A DNA stretch of 64,000 bases from an uncultured Lachnospiraceae bacterium (lineage in GTDB: Bacteria; Bacillota; Clostridia; Lachnospirales; Lachnospiraceae), in NCBI GenBank assembly GCA_947089905.1, contig CAMUMG010000011.1, forward strand, positions 32,807 through 96,806, read 5' to 3'. The translations under genes and the position numbers were made by a program. The notes under the pieces are model-generated. The model was not told the DNA's origin, did not search any database, and saw nothing but the letters and a program-made list of their open reading frames with translations. Position 1 is the first letter of the stretch, and every line of letters begins with the position of its first letter. Below are positions 27,688 through 36,231 of this stretch, in pieces.

Positions 27688-27714
27688 GCACTTGTCAAAA
27701 TGACAGGTGCTTTT
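27688..27714 (+). terminator. Rho-independent terminator
   Basis: GCACTTGTCA pairs with TGACAGGTGC around AAA, followed by TTTTCTT. It ends the RHH/nuclease cassette. Confidence 0.85.
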
Positions 27715-27774
27715 CTTATGCAAAAAATAAATAATTTAGTTATCAGCACTCGCAAAAAGCGGTGTTTTTATTTT

Positions 27775-27849
27775 GTCAGAGAAGACGTAAATCGCAAAGG
27801 ACAGAGAAGTCCACAAACGCAAATATCGTCAGAGAAGACGTAAATCGCA
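27775..27849 (+). repeat. 22-base direct repeat ahead of scaffold gene
   Basis: An identical 22-base unit beginning GTCAGAGAAGACG lies at 27775-27796 and 27828-27849, with a related GACAGAGAAGTCC between them. Located in the scaffold gene leader. Confidence 0.75.
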
Positions 27850-27867
27850 GAAAGAGAGGAATTAATC

Positions 27868-28479
27868 ATGTTAGAAGAAGTCAGAAATCAGGATGTAGAT
27901 CAAAATCAGGAAAATGCAACCAATGAGTTAGAAAATGGAAATATAGGCGAACAACAAAATGTACCAATTACAGAAGAAATAATGGCGAAAGCAGCACAGG
28001 CAGAAGCAGAAGCAAAGAAATGGAAGAACGAGTTTGATAGACTGAGTTCTCAAGTGGCATCAATGAAAAAAACCATACAATCATTACGTGAATTTCAAAC
28101 AGCAGAGCAGAGAAAAGCGAGCGAAGACCAAGAAGCAAAAGAAGCACTTGAGGCTGAACATGCAAGACTTCAAGACTTTGAACGCAGAACACTTGCAAAA
28201 GAACGCTATCTCATGCAAGGAATGTCTGTTGAAATGGCTTCAAAGGCAGCGGACGCAGAAGTTTCTGGTAATATGGATGAACTTGCAAACATCCAGAAGC
28301 AGCACACAGAATCGACATTAAAATCTGCAAGAGCAGAATGGCAAAAGTCCATTCCACAGCCACAATTTGGAACAGGAGAATATTCTTCTATGAGTAAAGA
28401 GGAAATTAAAAATATCAAAGACCGTAGTGAGCGTAGAAAAGCTATTGCGCAAAACATGAATTTATTTCAGAGAGGATAA
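27868..28479 (+). CDS. Phage scaffolding protein
   Basis: 203 residues, highly charged and helical (AEAEAKKWKNEFDRLSSQVA) with an Asn/Gln-rich start, directly upstream of the capsid gene: the classic DUF4355-like scaffold layout. It guides procapsid assembly and is then lost. AGAGAGG before ATG. Confidence 0.8.
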   Translation: MLEEVRNQDVDQNQENATNELENGNIGEQQNVPITEEIMAKAAQAEAEAKKWKNEFDRLSSQVASMKKTIQSLREFQTAEQRKASEDQEAKEALEAEHARLQDFERRTLAKERYLMQGMSVEMASKAADAEVSGNMDELANIQKQHTESTLKSARAEWQKSIPQPQFGTGEYSSMSKEEIKNIKDRSERRKAIAQNMNLFQRG

Positions 28480-28490
28480 GGTAAAACAAT

Positions 28491-29396
28491 ATGGCAGTAG
28501 AAGAAAATTTAATAAAAAAAGCAGACCTTGCGAAAGTGCGTGAGGTTGAATTTACATTTATGTTTGGGGAAAGCCTTAAAAAGTTAGTAGAGGCTCTGGG
28601 AGTAACAAGGAGAATTCCAAAACAGGCAGGAACGGTATTAAAAGGATATAAAGCGTCAGGGACACTTGAAGATGGAAATGTGGCAGAAGGAGATTTAATA
28701 CCACTTTCCCATTATAAAACAGAACCGATTAACTTCGGAGAAATTACTCTAAAAAAATGGAGAAAAGCTACATCAGCAGAAGCGATTATTGAAAAAGGAT
28801 ATGACCAAGCAGTAACAATGACAACAGATGCTATGCTCAAAGATGTACAGAAAGGTATCAGAAAGACGTTCTTTGATTTCCTTTCAACTGGGACAGGAGC
28901 AGCTACAGGAGATACATTTCAAGCTACATTGGCGCAAACATGGGGGCAATTAGAAGTCCTCTTTGAGGATGATGATATTGCAGCAGTTTATTTTATGAAC
29001 CCACTTGACGTTGCGGATTATCTAGCAAAAGCACAGATTACCCTTCAAAACGCATTTGGAATGACATATGTTCAGAATTTTCTTGGACTTGGAACAGTGT
29101 TTTTTAACAGTTCTGTACCAAAAGGGAAAATTTATGCAACAGCAGCAGACAATATCATTCTTTATTATATACCAGCCAATGGAGCAGATCTTGAAGAAGC
29201 GTTTAGTTTTACTTTTGATGAACTAGGACTTATAGGCATACATGAACAGCCAGACTATGACAATATGACTGCAAAGGATATTGTTGTATCTGGCGTTCTT
29301 CTTTTTGCAGAACGTATTGATGGTGTAGTAGTCGGAACAATCGGTAGCGGAGCATCAGGAGCATCTGAGCTATTAGATGAAGATACAGGAGCGTGA
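28491..29396 (+). CDS. Major capsid protein
   Basis: 301 residues, HK97-fold type: an N-terminal arm, E-loop region (AGTVLKGYKASGTLEDG), spine helix (TDAMLKDVQKGIRKTFFDFL) and A-domain. Position after the scaffold gene supports the call. Forms the icosahedral head. A Gly/Ala/Ser-rich C-terminus ends the chain. Confidence 0.85.
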   Translation: MAVEENLIKKADLAKVREVEFTFMFGESLKKLVEALGVTRRIPKQAGTVLKGYKASGTLEDGNVAEGDLIPLSHYKTEPINFGEITLKKWRKATSAEAIIEKGYDQAVTMTTDAMLKDVQKGIRKTFFDFLSTGTGAATGDTFQATLAQTWGQLEVLFEDDDIAAVYFMNPLDVADYLAKAQITLQNAFGMTYVQNFLGLGTVFFNSSVPKGKIYATAADNIILYYIPANGADLEEAFSFTFDELGLIGIHEQPDYDNMTAKDIVVSGVLLFAERIDGVVVGTIGSGASGASELLDEDTGA

Positions 29397-29400
29397 TTGA

Positions 29401-29748
29401 ATGTATGAAGTAATCCATTTCTTTACCGACCTTCAGGATAACAAATATCCCTATAATATAGGAGATAAATTTCCTCATGACGGATTAACAGTCAGTAAAG
29501 AACGGTTAAAAGAACTTTCTGAGAGTAACAATAAACAACATAAGCCACTGATTAAACTTGTCGAGGAAGAAATTCCATTTACCAACAATGATATTGAATC
29601 AGAAGAAAGACGGTACACAAAGTCCGAGATTAACCACATGAATACTACAGAGTTACAGAGCCTTGCTGCACAGATAGGAATTGAAAACGCCTTTAGGAAA
29701 ACCAGTGGAGAACTTAAAAAAATTCTGATTGAATACTTTGGATTATAA
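29401..29748 (+). CDS. Head-associated protein with Rho_N/SAP-like domain
   Basis: 115 residues. The N-terminus YEVIHFFTDLQDNKYPYNIG and a C-terminal KSEINHMNTTELQSLAAQIG resemble the Rho N-terminal/HeH helical domain found in small proteins downstream of capsid genes. Role uncertain. Confidence 0.65.
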   Translation: MYEVIHFFTDLQDNKYPYNIGDKFPHDGLTVSKERLKELSESNNKQHKPLIKLVEEEIPFTNNDIESEERRYTKSEINHMNTTELQSLAAQIGIENAFRKTSGELKKILIEYFGL

Positions 29749-29762
29749 AGGCAGGTGGTATC

Positions 29763-30098
29763 GTGCTGACCTTAGAAAATGATATATTGGAAGATTTGAC
29801 AGCGGATTTATCGGAAACAGACGAGAATTTCAAACAATCCCTCATAATCCCGAAAATCAAAGGCGCAATCCGGGAAGTGAAACGGGCAAGGAATTACCCG
29901 AAGCACTATACCGACAGCATGATTGCGGAGGATTTGCAGAATTACTACACAAATATACGGGCGTTAGCGTTGTATGATTATAACTTAATTGGTGGAGAAT
30001 TTGAAGAAAGCCACAGCGAAAATTCTATTAGCCGAAGTTGGAAAGATAGAGATAGGCTGTTCAATGGTATCATTCCGCTGTCAAGGACAGGGAGGTAA
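29763..30098 (+). CDS. Head-tail connector protein
   Basis: 111 residues, GTG start behind GGCAGGTGG. A helical protein (IPKIKGAIREVKRARNYP) with the shape of gp6-like/gp15-like adaptors that bind below the portal. Expected position after the capsid genes. Confidence 0.7.
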   Translation: MLTLENDILEDLTADLSETDENFKQSLIIPKIKGAIREVKRARNYPKHYTDSMIAEDLQNYYTNIRALALYDYNLIGGEFEESHSENSISRSWKDRDRLFNGIIPLSRTGR

Positions 30099-30104
30099 TA
30101 AATT

Positions 30105-30938
30105 TTGAATTATATAGAATACAAAGTAGAGAACATGACAATTAGTTTGGCAACAGGAGAAAAGAAAAAACTTATCAGTGGTGCAGTCAATTACTTTGGG
30201 CTGCACTTTTCTTTTGATGAGGAATTTGCAGCAATTCCTGGAGCAAAGGCAGTTGAATTTTTGAAAAATCGTAACAAAATCAAAGTTGATCTTGTAGATG
30301 GTGCCTGTGCCATTCCAAACGAACTGCTTACTGACAAGGCAAATTTTGAGATGCGCGTAGTAAGCGGAAATACAATCGGTACGATTTGGTTAAGTGTGGG
30401 AATTACCGAAAGCGGAATTATCCTTCCAGAAATACCAGAAGAAGAACCTCCTGCAAGCATGGAGTATGTCAAGACTGCAAGCGGTGAAAATGCCGTGCCA
30501 TATTTGAGGGCAGGAACAAATGGACTGGAATACTCGCAGAATGGTGAGGACTGGAACAGTGGTGTAAGTGGAGTACCAGAAGTACCGTCAAGACCAAAAG
30601 GTGCGGCATATCTACGAAAAAATGGAGACTGGGTTAATGCGGAGGAATATCTTACAGAAAACGGCGGAGAAGCAAATCTTATTGATGAAGTTAAGGTAAA
30701 CGGAACTGTATTGCCGATTACCAACAAATCAGTTGACATTGACTTATCTGCATATGCAAAGATCGAAGATATAGCGAATAAGTACGCCGATAAGTCAACT
30801 GTAGAAGCATTGCAGACTTTAAAAGGCATACCGGAAACGGTAACAGATATCGATTACAGTACAACAGATATATCTGATGTCATAACATCATATAACGCCT
30901 TGCTTTCAGCATTGCGATCAAGAGGCGTAATAGCATAA
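30105..30938 (+). CDS. Head fibre / decoration-like protein
   Basis: 277 residues. The N-terminal beta domain (1-110), a Pro-rich hinge (EIPEEEPPASM) and repeated motifs (RPKGAAYLRKNGDWVNAEEY) resemble phage head-fibre or baseplate-upper proteins. It lies unusually between connector genes and is followed by an XhlA/holin pair, so it may have moved together with that cassette. Confidence 0.55.
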   Translation: MNYIEYKVENMTISLATGEKKKLISGAVNYFGLHFSFDEEFAAIPGAKAVEFLKNRNKIKVDLVDGACAIPNELLTDKANFEMRVVSGNTIGTIWLSVGITESGIILPEIPEEEPPASMEYVKTASGENAVPYLRAGTNGLEYSQNGEDWNSGVSGVPEVPSRPKGAAYLRKNGDWVNAEEYLTENGGEANLIDEVKVNGTVLPITNKSVDIDLSAYAKIEDIANKYADKSTVEALQTLKGIPETVTDIDYSTTDISDVITSYNALLSALRSRGVIA

Positions 30939-31059
30939 AAATATGATAGAAGATAGTGCGTGGCTTAAAACTGGTCGAAATCGACCACTTTAGGTTGCAG
31001 GGTTTCTCCGACATTAGGCGGTGGTGGGCAGTCGGATTGATTTTTTGGAGGTGCAGTAA

Positions 31060-31389
31060 ATGGATAATCCAATTACAAGGGCAGAACATGAAGAATTTCG
31101 CAAATATATGGAAGCCGAAAACAAACGCCTTGAAGATGAGAATAAGCGGCAAAATAAACGGCTTGACGCTTTGGAGATAACCGTAAGAGAAATTGGAACA
31201 CTTACAACCTCTGTCGCAAAACTAGCGGCAAGTATGGAAAGTATGCTGAAAGAACAGGAGCGGCAAGGGGAGCGTTTGGAAACCTTAGAGGGCAGGGATG
31301 GCGAGATGTGGCGTAAAGTTACAGGCTATATCATCACAGCCGTTTTAGGCATTGTGCTTGGTTTTATATTTACAAGAATTGGAATGTAG
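31060..31389 (+). CDS. XhlA-like holin-associated membrane protein (copy 1)
   Basis: 109 residues: a coiled coil (1-80; PITRAEHEEFRKYMEAENKR) and one C-terminal transmembrane helix (GYIITAVLGIVLGFIF). A closely similar paralogue lies at 62824. In other phages XhlA assists the holin. GGAGG before ATG. A hairpin TGGTCG-aaat-CGACCA lies just upstream (about 30975-30990). Confidence 0.8.
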   Translation: MDNPITRAEHEEFRKYMEAENKRLEDENKRQNKRLDALEITVREIGTLTTSVAKLAASMESMLKEQERQGERLETLEGRDGEMWRKVTGYIITAVLGIVLGFIFTRIGM

Positions 31390-31401
31390 GAGGTAAGACT
31401 T

Positions 31402-31665
31402 ATGGATTTTTCACAGGCAGCAACAGTTTTTGCAATTACGGTGATTACATACCTCATCGGCTATGCGGTCAAGTTAATGCCGCAGGTAAAAGATGAAGTA
31501 ATTCCAGCGATTGTCGGCGTATGTGGAGGTATCTTAGGTGTTGTCGGAATGTTCGTCATGCCCGATTTTCCAGTACATGACATTCTGAACGCTATTGCAA
31601 TCGGCATTGTCAGTGGGCTTGCAAGCACTGGTGTAAATCAGGTATGGAAACAGGCTAAGAAGTAA
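31402..31665 (+). CDS. Phage holin (copy 1)
   Basis: 87 residues with two to three transmembrane helices (TVFAITVITYLIGYAV, VIPAIVGVCGGILGVVGMF and IAIGIVSGLAS) and a basic tail. It follows XhlA by 12 bases. Its location in the connector region, far from the endolysin, is atypical. Confidence 0.75.
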   Translation: MDFSQAATVFAITVITYLIGYAVKLMPQVKDEVIPAIVGVCGGILGVVGMFVMPDFPVHDILNAIAIGIVSGLASTGVNQVWKQAKK

Positions 31666-31690
31666 TCAAAGAAAGGAAAGGTAAAAAGAT

Positions 31691-31945
31691 ATGAATTTTG
31701 GAGAAGCATTAGAAGCAATCAAAAGTGGAAAGAAAGCAAAGCGCAAAGGTTGGAATGGCAAAGAGCAGTATATTGAACTGGCACAGAATATCAGCTATCA
31801 GAACATGGGCGGCGAGGTTGTCAACTGTAACCATGAGAATATCGGAAATAAGGCGATTGCATTTGTTGGAACGTCTGGCGTACAGATGGGGTGGCTTGCT
31901 TCACAGGCTGATATGCTTGCGGAAGATTGGGAAGTGGTCGATTGA
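31691..31945 (+). CDS. DUF2829 protein, Tad2-like anti-Thoeris candidate
   Basis: 84 residues: MNFGEALEAIKSGKKAKRKG, WNGKEQYIELA, then MGWLASQADMLAEDWEVV, the DUF2829 pattern. Phage Tad2 proteins of this family sequester the cyclic ADP-ribose signal of Thoeris defence. The family match is clear by eye, the activity is inferred. AAAGGAAAGG precedes ATG; TTGA overlap with the next gene. Confidence 0.75.
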   Translation: MNFGEALEAIKSGKKAKRKGWNGKEQYIELAQNISYQNMGGEVVNCNHENIGNKAIAFVGTSGVQMGWLASQADMLAEDWEVVD

Positions 31946-32466
31946 GAACTCTCCGAAAAAATCAACAAAAAATGATGTATGCTCTGCAAATCGGCGAAGT
32001 TCCCGTTTATGTCCGTGACGATGACGGAAATATTATTTATCAGTCATACACCGATACAGAGGGTAATGAAATATTTTACCTTGACGAAAACGGAAACAAA
32101 ATACCGCAAGACACAGGAGAAACCAAAATCATCTATGGAACGCCACAGGAGTTTAACGCAAACATAGCGACTTCTGGCGGAGAGGCAGAAGCACAAACTT
32201 TTGGACTGTCTTTGGGTGACTATGAGGCGATCGCCATATATACCAAAGGCAGTTATCCACTTGCCGAGGGTTGCCTTATATGGAAAGGCAGCAAGCCAAA
32301 ATGCGAGTATGAAAATGAGGTTGCTTTTGAGGTTGAGAACGCTGACGGAGATAAAGAAATGGTATATTCTACAGTGCCACAGGAAACGTCTGCGGACTAT
32401 CGCGTTATAAAATTATCGCCCTCAATTTCGTTTGTAAGAGCAATACTGCGGGCAGTCGTGAAGTGA
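31942..32466 (+). CDS. Head-tail closure/adaptor protein
   Basis: 174 residues from TTG 31942 (MRTLRKNQQKMMYALQIGEV), coupled by TTGA to the Tad2-like gene. Beta-rich with YGTPQEFNANIATSGGEAEA, a pattern known from small head-closure proteins of Clostridia siphoviruses. Context (connector side of the tail genes) agrees. Confidence 0.6.
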   Translation: MRTLRKNQQKMMYALQIGEVPVYVRDDDGNIIYQSYTDTEGNEIFYLDENGNKIPQDTGETKIIYGTPQEFNANIATSGGEAEAQTFGLSLGDYEAIAIYTKGSYPLAEGCLIWKGSKPKCEYENEVAFEVENADGDKEMVYSTVPQETSADYRVIKLSPSISFVRAILRAVVK

Positions 32467-32474
32467 GGTAGTGC

Positions 32475-32816
32475 ATGATTAAATTCGGAAATGAGGAAAT
32501 AAACAAAACCATTGCATTTCTAAATTTTGAATATCCAATGCAGAAAGATGTTTTCATTCATATATGCGAGGGTTACGACACAATAGAAACGCCAGACGGT
32601 TACGGATTTGGCGTTTTCGTAAAACCAGAGAGCGAAACCGAAATCCCAGCAATCTATATAGCGGGAGATATGCCAAATGACGATTTTCAGATTGTGGAAA
32701 CCATAGCACACGAATACAGACATTTTATGCAGTGGTGCAACGACGAAGAATTTTCTGAGGAACAAGCAAGGAATTTTGCAAAGGAAGTGGTGAAAAAGCT
32801 ATGCAGAAAACAGTAA
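32475..32816 (+). CDS. Zincin-like metallopeptidase
   Basis: 113 residues with the zinc motif HEYRH (AHEYRHFMQW) near residue 77 and an acidic downstream helix (EFSEEQARNFAKEV) that could give the third ligand. Small HExxH proteins occur as phage accessory proteases. Its place between head-closure genes is unexpected. Target unknown. Confidence 0.6.
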   Translation: MIKFGNEEINKTIAFLNFEYPMQKDVFIHICEGYDTIETPDGYGFGVFVKPESETEIPAIYIAGDMPNDDFQIVETIAHEYRHFMQWCNDEEFSEEQARNFAKEVVKKLCRKQ

Positions 32817-32968
32817 ATATTCTTGGAACGGAATACGATGTAGAGCATGGGAAAGAAGATAAAGAAAACGTAAAAAGAATGAAAGAGGACTTGAAAAGGT
32901 TTCCAAGCGTAGGAGAAATCCAATCAATGTTTGAGAAAACGAATGGCAAAGAAAATTCTGAAAAGTGA
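32801..32968 (+). CDS. Small hypothetical protein
   Basis: 55 residues, very Lys/Glu-rich. It overlaps the metallopeptidase gene by 16 bases and the next gene by 26 bases, consistent with coupled translation. No motif. Confidence 0.5.
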   Translation: MQKTVNILGTEYDVEHGKEDKENVKRMKEDLKRFPSVGEIQSMFEKTNGKENSEK

Positions 32969-33488
32969 TTTGTCGGTCAGTGGAATTAAGGCACTCCAAA
33001 AGCAACTAAGGGATTATCAGAATGACCTTAACCGAAAATGCGAATTGCTTGTCAAGCGGCTTGCAGAATCAGGAATACCAGTCATAGATGAAAATATGGC
33101 AAAGGCAAACTTTACGATGGATAGCGAAGGAGTGCAAAGCGGAGCAGATCCGCAGCATTATACCCATGTCAAAATCAATGCCTTTGGTAGTTATGCCAAA
33201 GCGGAGTTGATTGTTGAGGGAAAAGAACTTCTATTTATTGAGTTTGGCGCAGGTGTCTATTATAACGGTGCAGAAGGTTCAAGCCCACATCCAAAAGGAG
33301 AGGAATTTGGGTATGTTATCGGTTCTTATGGAAAAGGACATGGCGTTCAAAAAATGTGGGGCTATTATGCCGATAGTGGAGAATTGGTGCTAACACATGG
33401 CGTTGAGGCTACTATGCCAATGTATAAAGCAAGCTTGGAGATTGCGAACAATGTGGTAAAGATTGCTAAAGAAGTGTTTGAAAAATAA
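32943..33488 (+). CDS. HK97 gp10-like head-tail component
   Basis: About 181 residues from ATG 32943. LLFIEFGAGVYYNG and HPKGEEFGYVIGSYG match HK97-gp10-type proteins that terminate the head-tail joint. In the expected place between connectors and the tail-completion gene. Confidence 0.75.
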   Translation: MAKKILKSDLSVSGIKALQKQLRDYQNDLNRKCELLVKRLAESGIPVIDENMAKANFTMDSEGVQSGADPQHYTHVKINAFGSYAKAELIVEGKELLFIEFGAGVYYNGAEGSSPHPKGEEFGYVIGSYGKGHGVQKMWGYYADSGELVLTHGVEATMPMYKASLEIANNVVKIAKEVFEK

Positions 33489-33608
33489 AAAAGAGCCTTT
33501 CGGCTCTGCCTGACGTTTTTCGAGGCAAGGTATTTCAACCTCGCAAGGGTCTACTGACGGCTTTGCGTTCCCTGTTATTTAGTAAAAGTATATCAAATTG
33601 TTTTTCAA
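33489..33608 (+). ncRNA. Structured intergenic region in tail operon
   Basis: Begins with the hairpin GAGCC-tttc-GGCTC, then TGCCT with AGGCA, then alternative stems (CGAGG with CCTCG) and CAAGGG with CCCTG. The stems compete, so a regulated attenuator is conceivable. No gene in this stretch. Confidence 0.4.
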
Positions 33609-33641
33609 ATGTCAAGAAATAAAAAGCAGGTGATGATATAT

Positions 33642-34043
33642 ATGCTTGAGTTGAATATGCTTGAGAGTATTGTATTTTCAAGAATAAAGGGTGAATTTTC
33701 TTCAAAATTAAAAGAAAAATATCCTAGCATATCATTTACCACACAAGAGGAAAGCAAGTCAAAGCCTAAATTTCCTAACGTGTATGTATATCTTATGCCA
33801 GGAATTGAAACTGGGCTTACGCTTGAACGAACAGTATTTGAAGAAGGAAAATTTACATTTCAGATAAAGGTAACAAATAATACAGGTCAAACAGTAGTTC
33901 AGGAAATTATGAACGAGATTATAAGAATAATGAAAAAAATGTCATTTGAAATTCCAGCAACGCCAGTCTATGAAAATGACGCAGATACCCAGTGGGCTAC
34001 TGTACGTTTTAGGCGCACGATTGGTAGAAATGACTTTTTGTAA
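33642..34043 (+). CDS. Tail completion protein
   Basis: About 133 residues from ATG 33642 (MLELNMLESIVFSRIKG); GCAGGTGATG lies upstream. Position between gp10-like and major tail genes and the pattern FPNVYVYLMPGIETG suggest the tail-terminator class. Moderate support. Confidence 0.6.
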   Translation: MLELNMLESIVFSRIKGEFSSKLKEKYPSISFTTQEESKSKPKFPNVYVYLMPGIETGLTLERTVFEEGKFTFQIKVTNNTGQTVVQEIMNEIIRIMKKMSFEIPATPVYENDADTQWATVRFRRTIGRNDFL

Positions 34044-34094
34044 TAGGAACAGTAATGTTCTTTTTTTATACAAATTTTTAAGGAGAGAAAGAAA

Positions 34095-34592
34095 ATGGCA
34101 ACAGGATTAAAAAGTAGAATTATCTATAAAGAATCTGATGGAGATACTACAAAAGCTAATTACTGGGCTGGTACATATAAGCTATTAATGAGAGCAAAAA
34201 GCATTCCAAGCCCATTCGGAAGTCAGAACATGGTGGACACGTCAACACTGGAGGACTTAGTTGAAACGCAGGAACCGGGCAGACGTTCAGCGGCTTCAAT
34301 GGAAATTCCAGGAGCGTTCGAGAAGAAGTATAAAGACGAGATGGCGGCAAATGAGGGAGAGAAACTTGATTTCTGTATTTTGTATGGTACAGATGGAAAA
34401 GGAAGCGAAGGTATTTGTGCATTTATTGGTACAGAGAGTTTTGCACCAGATGAGGCAACTGACGACCATTTGACTGGTACAGCATCTGTTGCAGTTTCTA
34501 CCGTACCACGCTGGATTGAGGATAATTATGAAGTGACTGTAACAGAAGATGCAAATGGTTATCCGATAACTATTGAATTATCGGCAAAATAA
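34095..34592 (+). CDS. Major tail protein
   Basis: 165 residues, beta-rich with SQNMVDTSTLEDLVETQEPG and a C-terminal ENYEVTVTEDANG-like segment, typical of siphovirus tail tube proteins. AAGGAGAG precedes ATG. Forms the tail tube stacked on the tape measure. Confidence 0.8.
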   Translation: MATGLKSRIIYKESDGDTTKANYWAGTYKLLMRAKSIPSPFGSQNMVDTSTLEDLVETQEPGRRSAASMEIPGAFEKKYKDEMAANEGEKLDFCILYGTDGKGSEGICAFIGTESFAPDEATDDHLTGTASVAVSTVPRWIEDNYEVTVTEDANGYPITIELSAK

Positions 34593-34613
34593 TTTGAAAA
34601 GGAAGGTAAAGAT

Positions 34614-35057
34614 GTGCTGACATTAAAAATTGGAGAAAAGGAACTTAAAATAAAATATGGTTACGAAGCTACGCTGAAAACCAAACTTCTTTCAAGAATG
34701 GCTAAAAAGGAAAAATTGAAAGAAAATAATGAAAATAGTATGGAAGCAACAGAGGATCTATTACTATTTTTACCAGAATTTTTGCTTATTGGATTGCAAA
34801 AATTTCATGCAGATGAATATGGATTTAACTATGAAACAGGCGAAGGAAAACAAGAGCAGTTAGACAAGGTATTTCTTCTTATTGAAGAGTGCTTTGATAA
34901 TAACGAAGAAATCGACGCAATCAATCTTTATAATTTATTAACAAAGGAAATGCTTGAAAATGGTTTTTTAAGAAGTCAGTTCCAGAAGGAACTGAGCAAC
35001 AAGAAAAACAGCAATCCAGAAACAGCCGAGATGAAGGAGAAGATAACAGAGAATTAA
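34614..35057 (+). CDS. Tail assembly chaperone (gpG-like)
   Basis: 147 residues, GTG start behind AAGGAAGG, helical and acidic, between the major tail and tape measure genes. Its 3' end overlaps a second frame (35036-35057), the usual place for gpG/gpGT frameshifting. Confidence 0.75.
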   Translation: MLTLKIGEKELKIKYGYEATLKTKLLSRMAKKEKLKENNENSMEATEDLLLFLPEFLLIGLQKFHADEYGFNYETGEGKQEQLDKVFLLIEECFDNNEEIDAINLYNLLTKEMLENGFLRSQFQKELSNKKNSNPETAEMKEKITEN

Positions 35058-35416
35058 CTTGGGAGTTTTATTGTAAAGAAATTAGACCTTACTGGCTGTT
35101 TATTACAAAAGGTTATGGATTGTCAGTTCATGATATCGATTGGTCTTGCCCCACAGACTTAGAACCTTATGCAGAAGTATATCGATTAGAAAGAAACGAG
35201 AAAGATATTCAACAATGGCAGTTAGGACAGTATATGGCAGCGGCTGTAAGTTGTGTATTTCCTAAAGGAAAGTATCCAAAAAAACCTATGTTTCAGATAA
35301 AAGACTTCGAAAGGGAATCTATATATAAAGAATCCCAAGAAGAAGTTGCAGTATTTGAAATGAAACAAAGAATCAATTTATTAAGACAGTCTGGACTTCC
35401 AGAAAGTCCGATGTAA
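35036..35416 (+). CDS. Tail assembly chaperone extension (gpT part, -1 frame)
   Basis: The frame is open from 35036, without a good start, and reads ELTWEFYCKEIRPYWLFITK then LSVHDIDWSCPTDLEPYAE. This strongly resembles the T part of tail chaperones. It is probably made by -1 frameshifting from the upstream gene within 35036-35057. No canonical slippery heptamer is obvious there, so independent TTG initiation (35120) or mutation remain possible. Confidence 0.7.
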   Translation, partial: GEDNRELTWEFYCKEIRPYWLFITKGYGLSVHDIDWSCPTDLEPYAEVYRLERNEKDIQQWQLGQYMAAAVSCVFPKGKYPKKPMFQIKDFERESIYKESQEEVAVFEMKQRINLLRQSGLPESPM

Positions 35417-35435
35417 GGAGAATATTAAAATCCAA

Positions 35436-35468
35436 GACAACAAGGGTTCAAATCCTGTTGTCTTTTTT
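35436..35468 (+). terminator. Rho-independent terminator
   Basis: GACAACA pairs with TGTTGTC around AGGGTTCAAATCC, followed by TTTTTT. It ends the head-tail transcript before the RHH/antirepressor insertion. Confidence 0.85.
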
Positions 35469-35498
35469 AGACTAATAATTACTTGTTACTCAAAAAAG

Positions 35499-35566
35499 GT
35501 AATTACAGCAAGGATAGGAGTGTACAGCCGAAAGCGGTAAGCCTTAACCGTTTCCTTGCTGATTAC
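35499..35566 (+). ncRNA. Long hairpin upstream of RHH/antirepressor unit
   Basis: GTAATTACAGCAAGGA pairs with TCCTTGCTGATTAC, enclosing an inner stem (CGGT with ACCG). No T run. A structured spacer between the tail terminator and the next promoter; possibly a small RNA or part of a mobile unit border. Confidence 0.5.
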
Positions 35567-35579
35567 AAATAAAAACGAA

Positions 35580-35608
35580 TTGACAAAACATATATTCTGC
35601 AATATAAT
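35580..35608 (+). promoter_or_regulatory. Sigma-A promoter
   Basis: Consensus TTGACA (35580-35585), 17 bases, TATAAT (35603-35608), 41 bases before ATG 35650. Confidence 0.85.
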
Positions 35609-35649
35609 TTAATTGCAACTAAAATAAATAAATTACAGGAGGCAGAATT

Positions 35650-36126
35650 ATGTATGTAAAGAAAAGATATATCGTACAGAAGTCGTTTAGAATTGATGAA
35701 GAAGTAGAGAGAGATTTGGCGACATTAGCAGAGATGACAGGTAAAAGTCAAAACGATTTGGTTAATGTAGCGATAATTGAAATGTTACAGGACAACAGAG
35801 GGAATTTTGTACAACTTGCTGTATATGAGCACTTCATGTGGGAATTTGAAACAACAGAGGGAATGTTAAAACCTTTTGAAATGGGAGGACTTAAAGTTGA
35901 AGTAAGTCTCATTGGTGACGGGCGAGTGTCGGTAAGGAGCGTAACCACTGATTATGAGGGCAATGTAGAAGATGATTTTACAAAAGAGTTCAAGAGTAGC
36001 ATTTCGGAAGAATTCGAAAAATATTTAAAAGAACTTGGCGGATATATAGACCCAGCATCGGAAGATTCAAAAAAATATCTGGATAACAGACTTGATTATA
36101 GTGAATATGTAAAAATCAGAAAATAA
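35650..36126 (+). CDS. RHH-domain regulator with C-terminal domain
   Basis: 158 residues. The N-terminus (YIVQKSFRIDEEVERDLATLA, GKSQNDLVNVAIIEML) is an RHH domain; residues 60-158 form an acidic domain of unknown fold. ACAGGAGG before ATG. Driven by a strong own promoter and followed by an antirepressor gene, so it is probably a switch-type repressor. Confidence 0.7.
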   Translation: MYVKKRYIVQKSFRIDEEVERDLATLAEMTGKSQNDLVNVAIIEMLQDNRGNFVQLAVYEHFMWEFETTEGMLKPFEMGGLKVEVSLIGDGRVSVRSVTTDYEGNVEDDFTKEFKSSISEEFEKYLKELGGYIDPASEDSKKYLDNRLDYSEYVKIRK

Positions 36127-36231
36127 ATCAAGATACCAAAGAAAACCAAATCACACAGATTACAGAAGAGGAATCACAAAGCACATGGATAAAGATTATA
36201 AAGTTAATTTGTGAAATTTGGAGGTATCAAT

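Noticed and set aside
30191..30829. Minus-strand open frame opposite the fibre-like gene
   Set aside because: Ser/Pro/Phe-rich shadow without start signals.
35436..35468. tRNA-like T arm (GGGTTCAAATCC)
   Set aside because: No acceptor, D or anticodon stems; the symmetric stem plus six T is a terminator.
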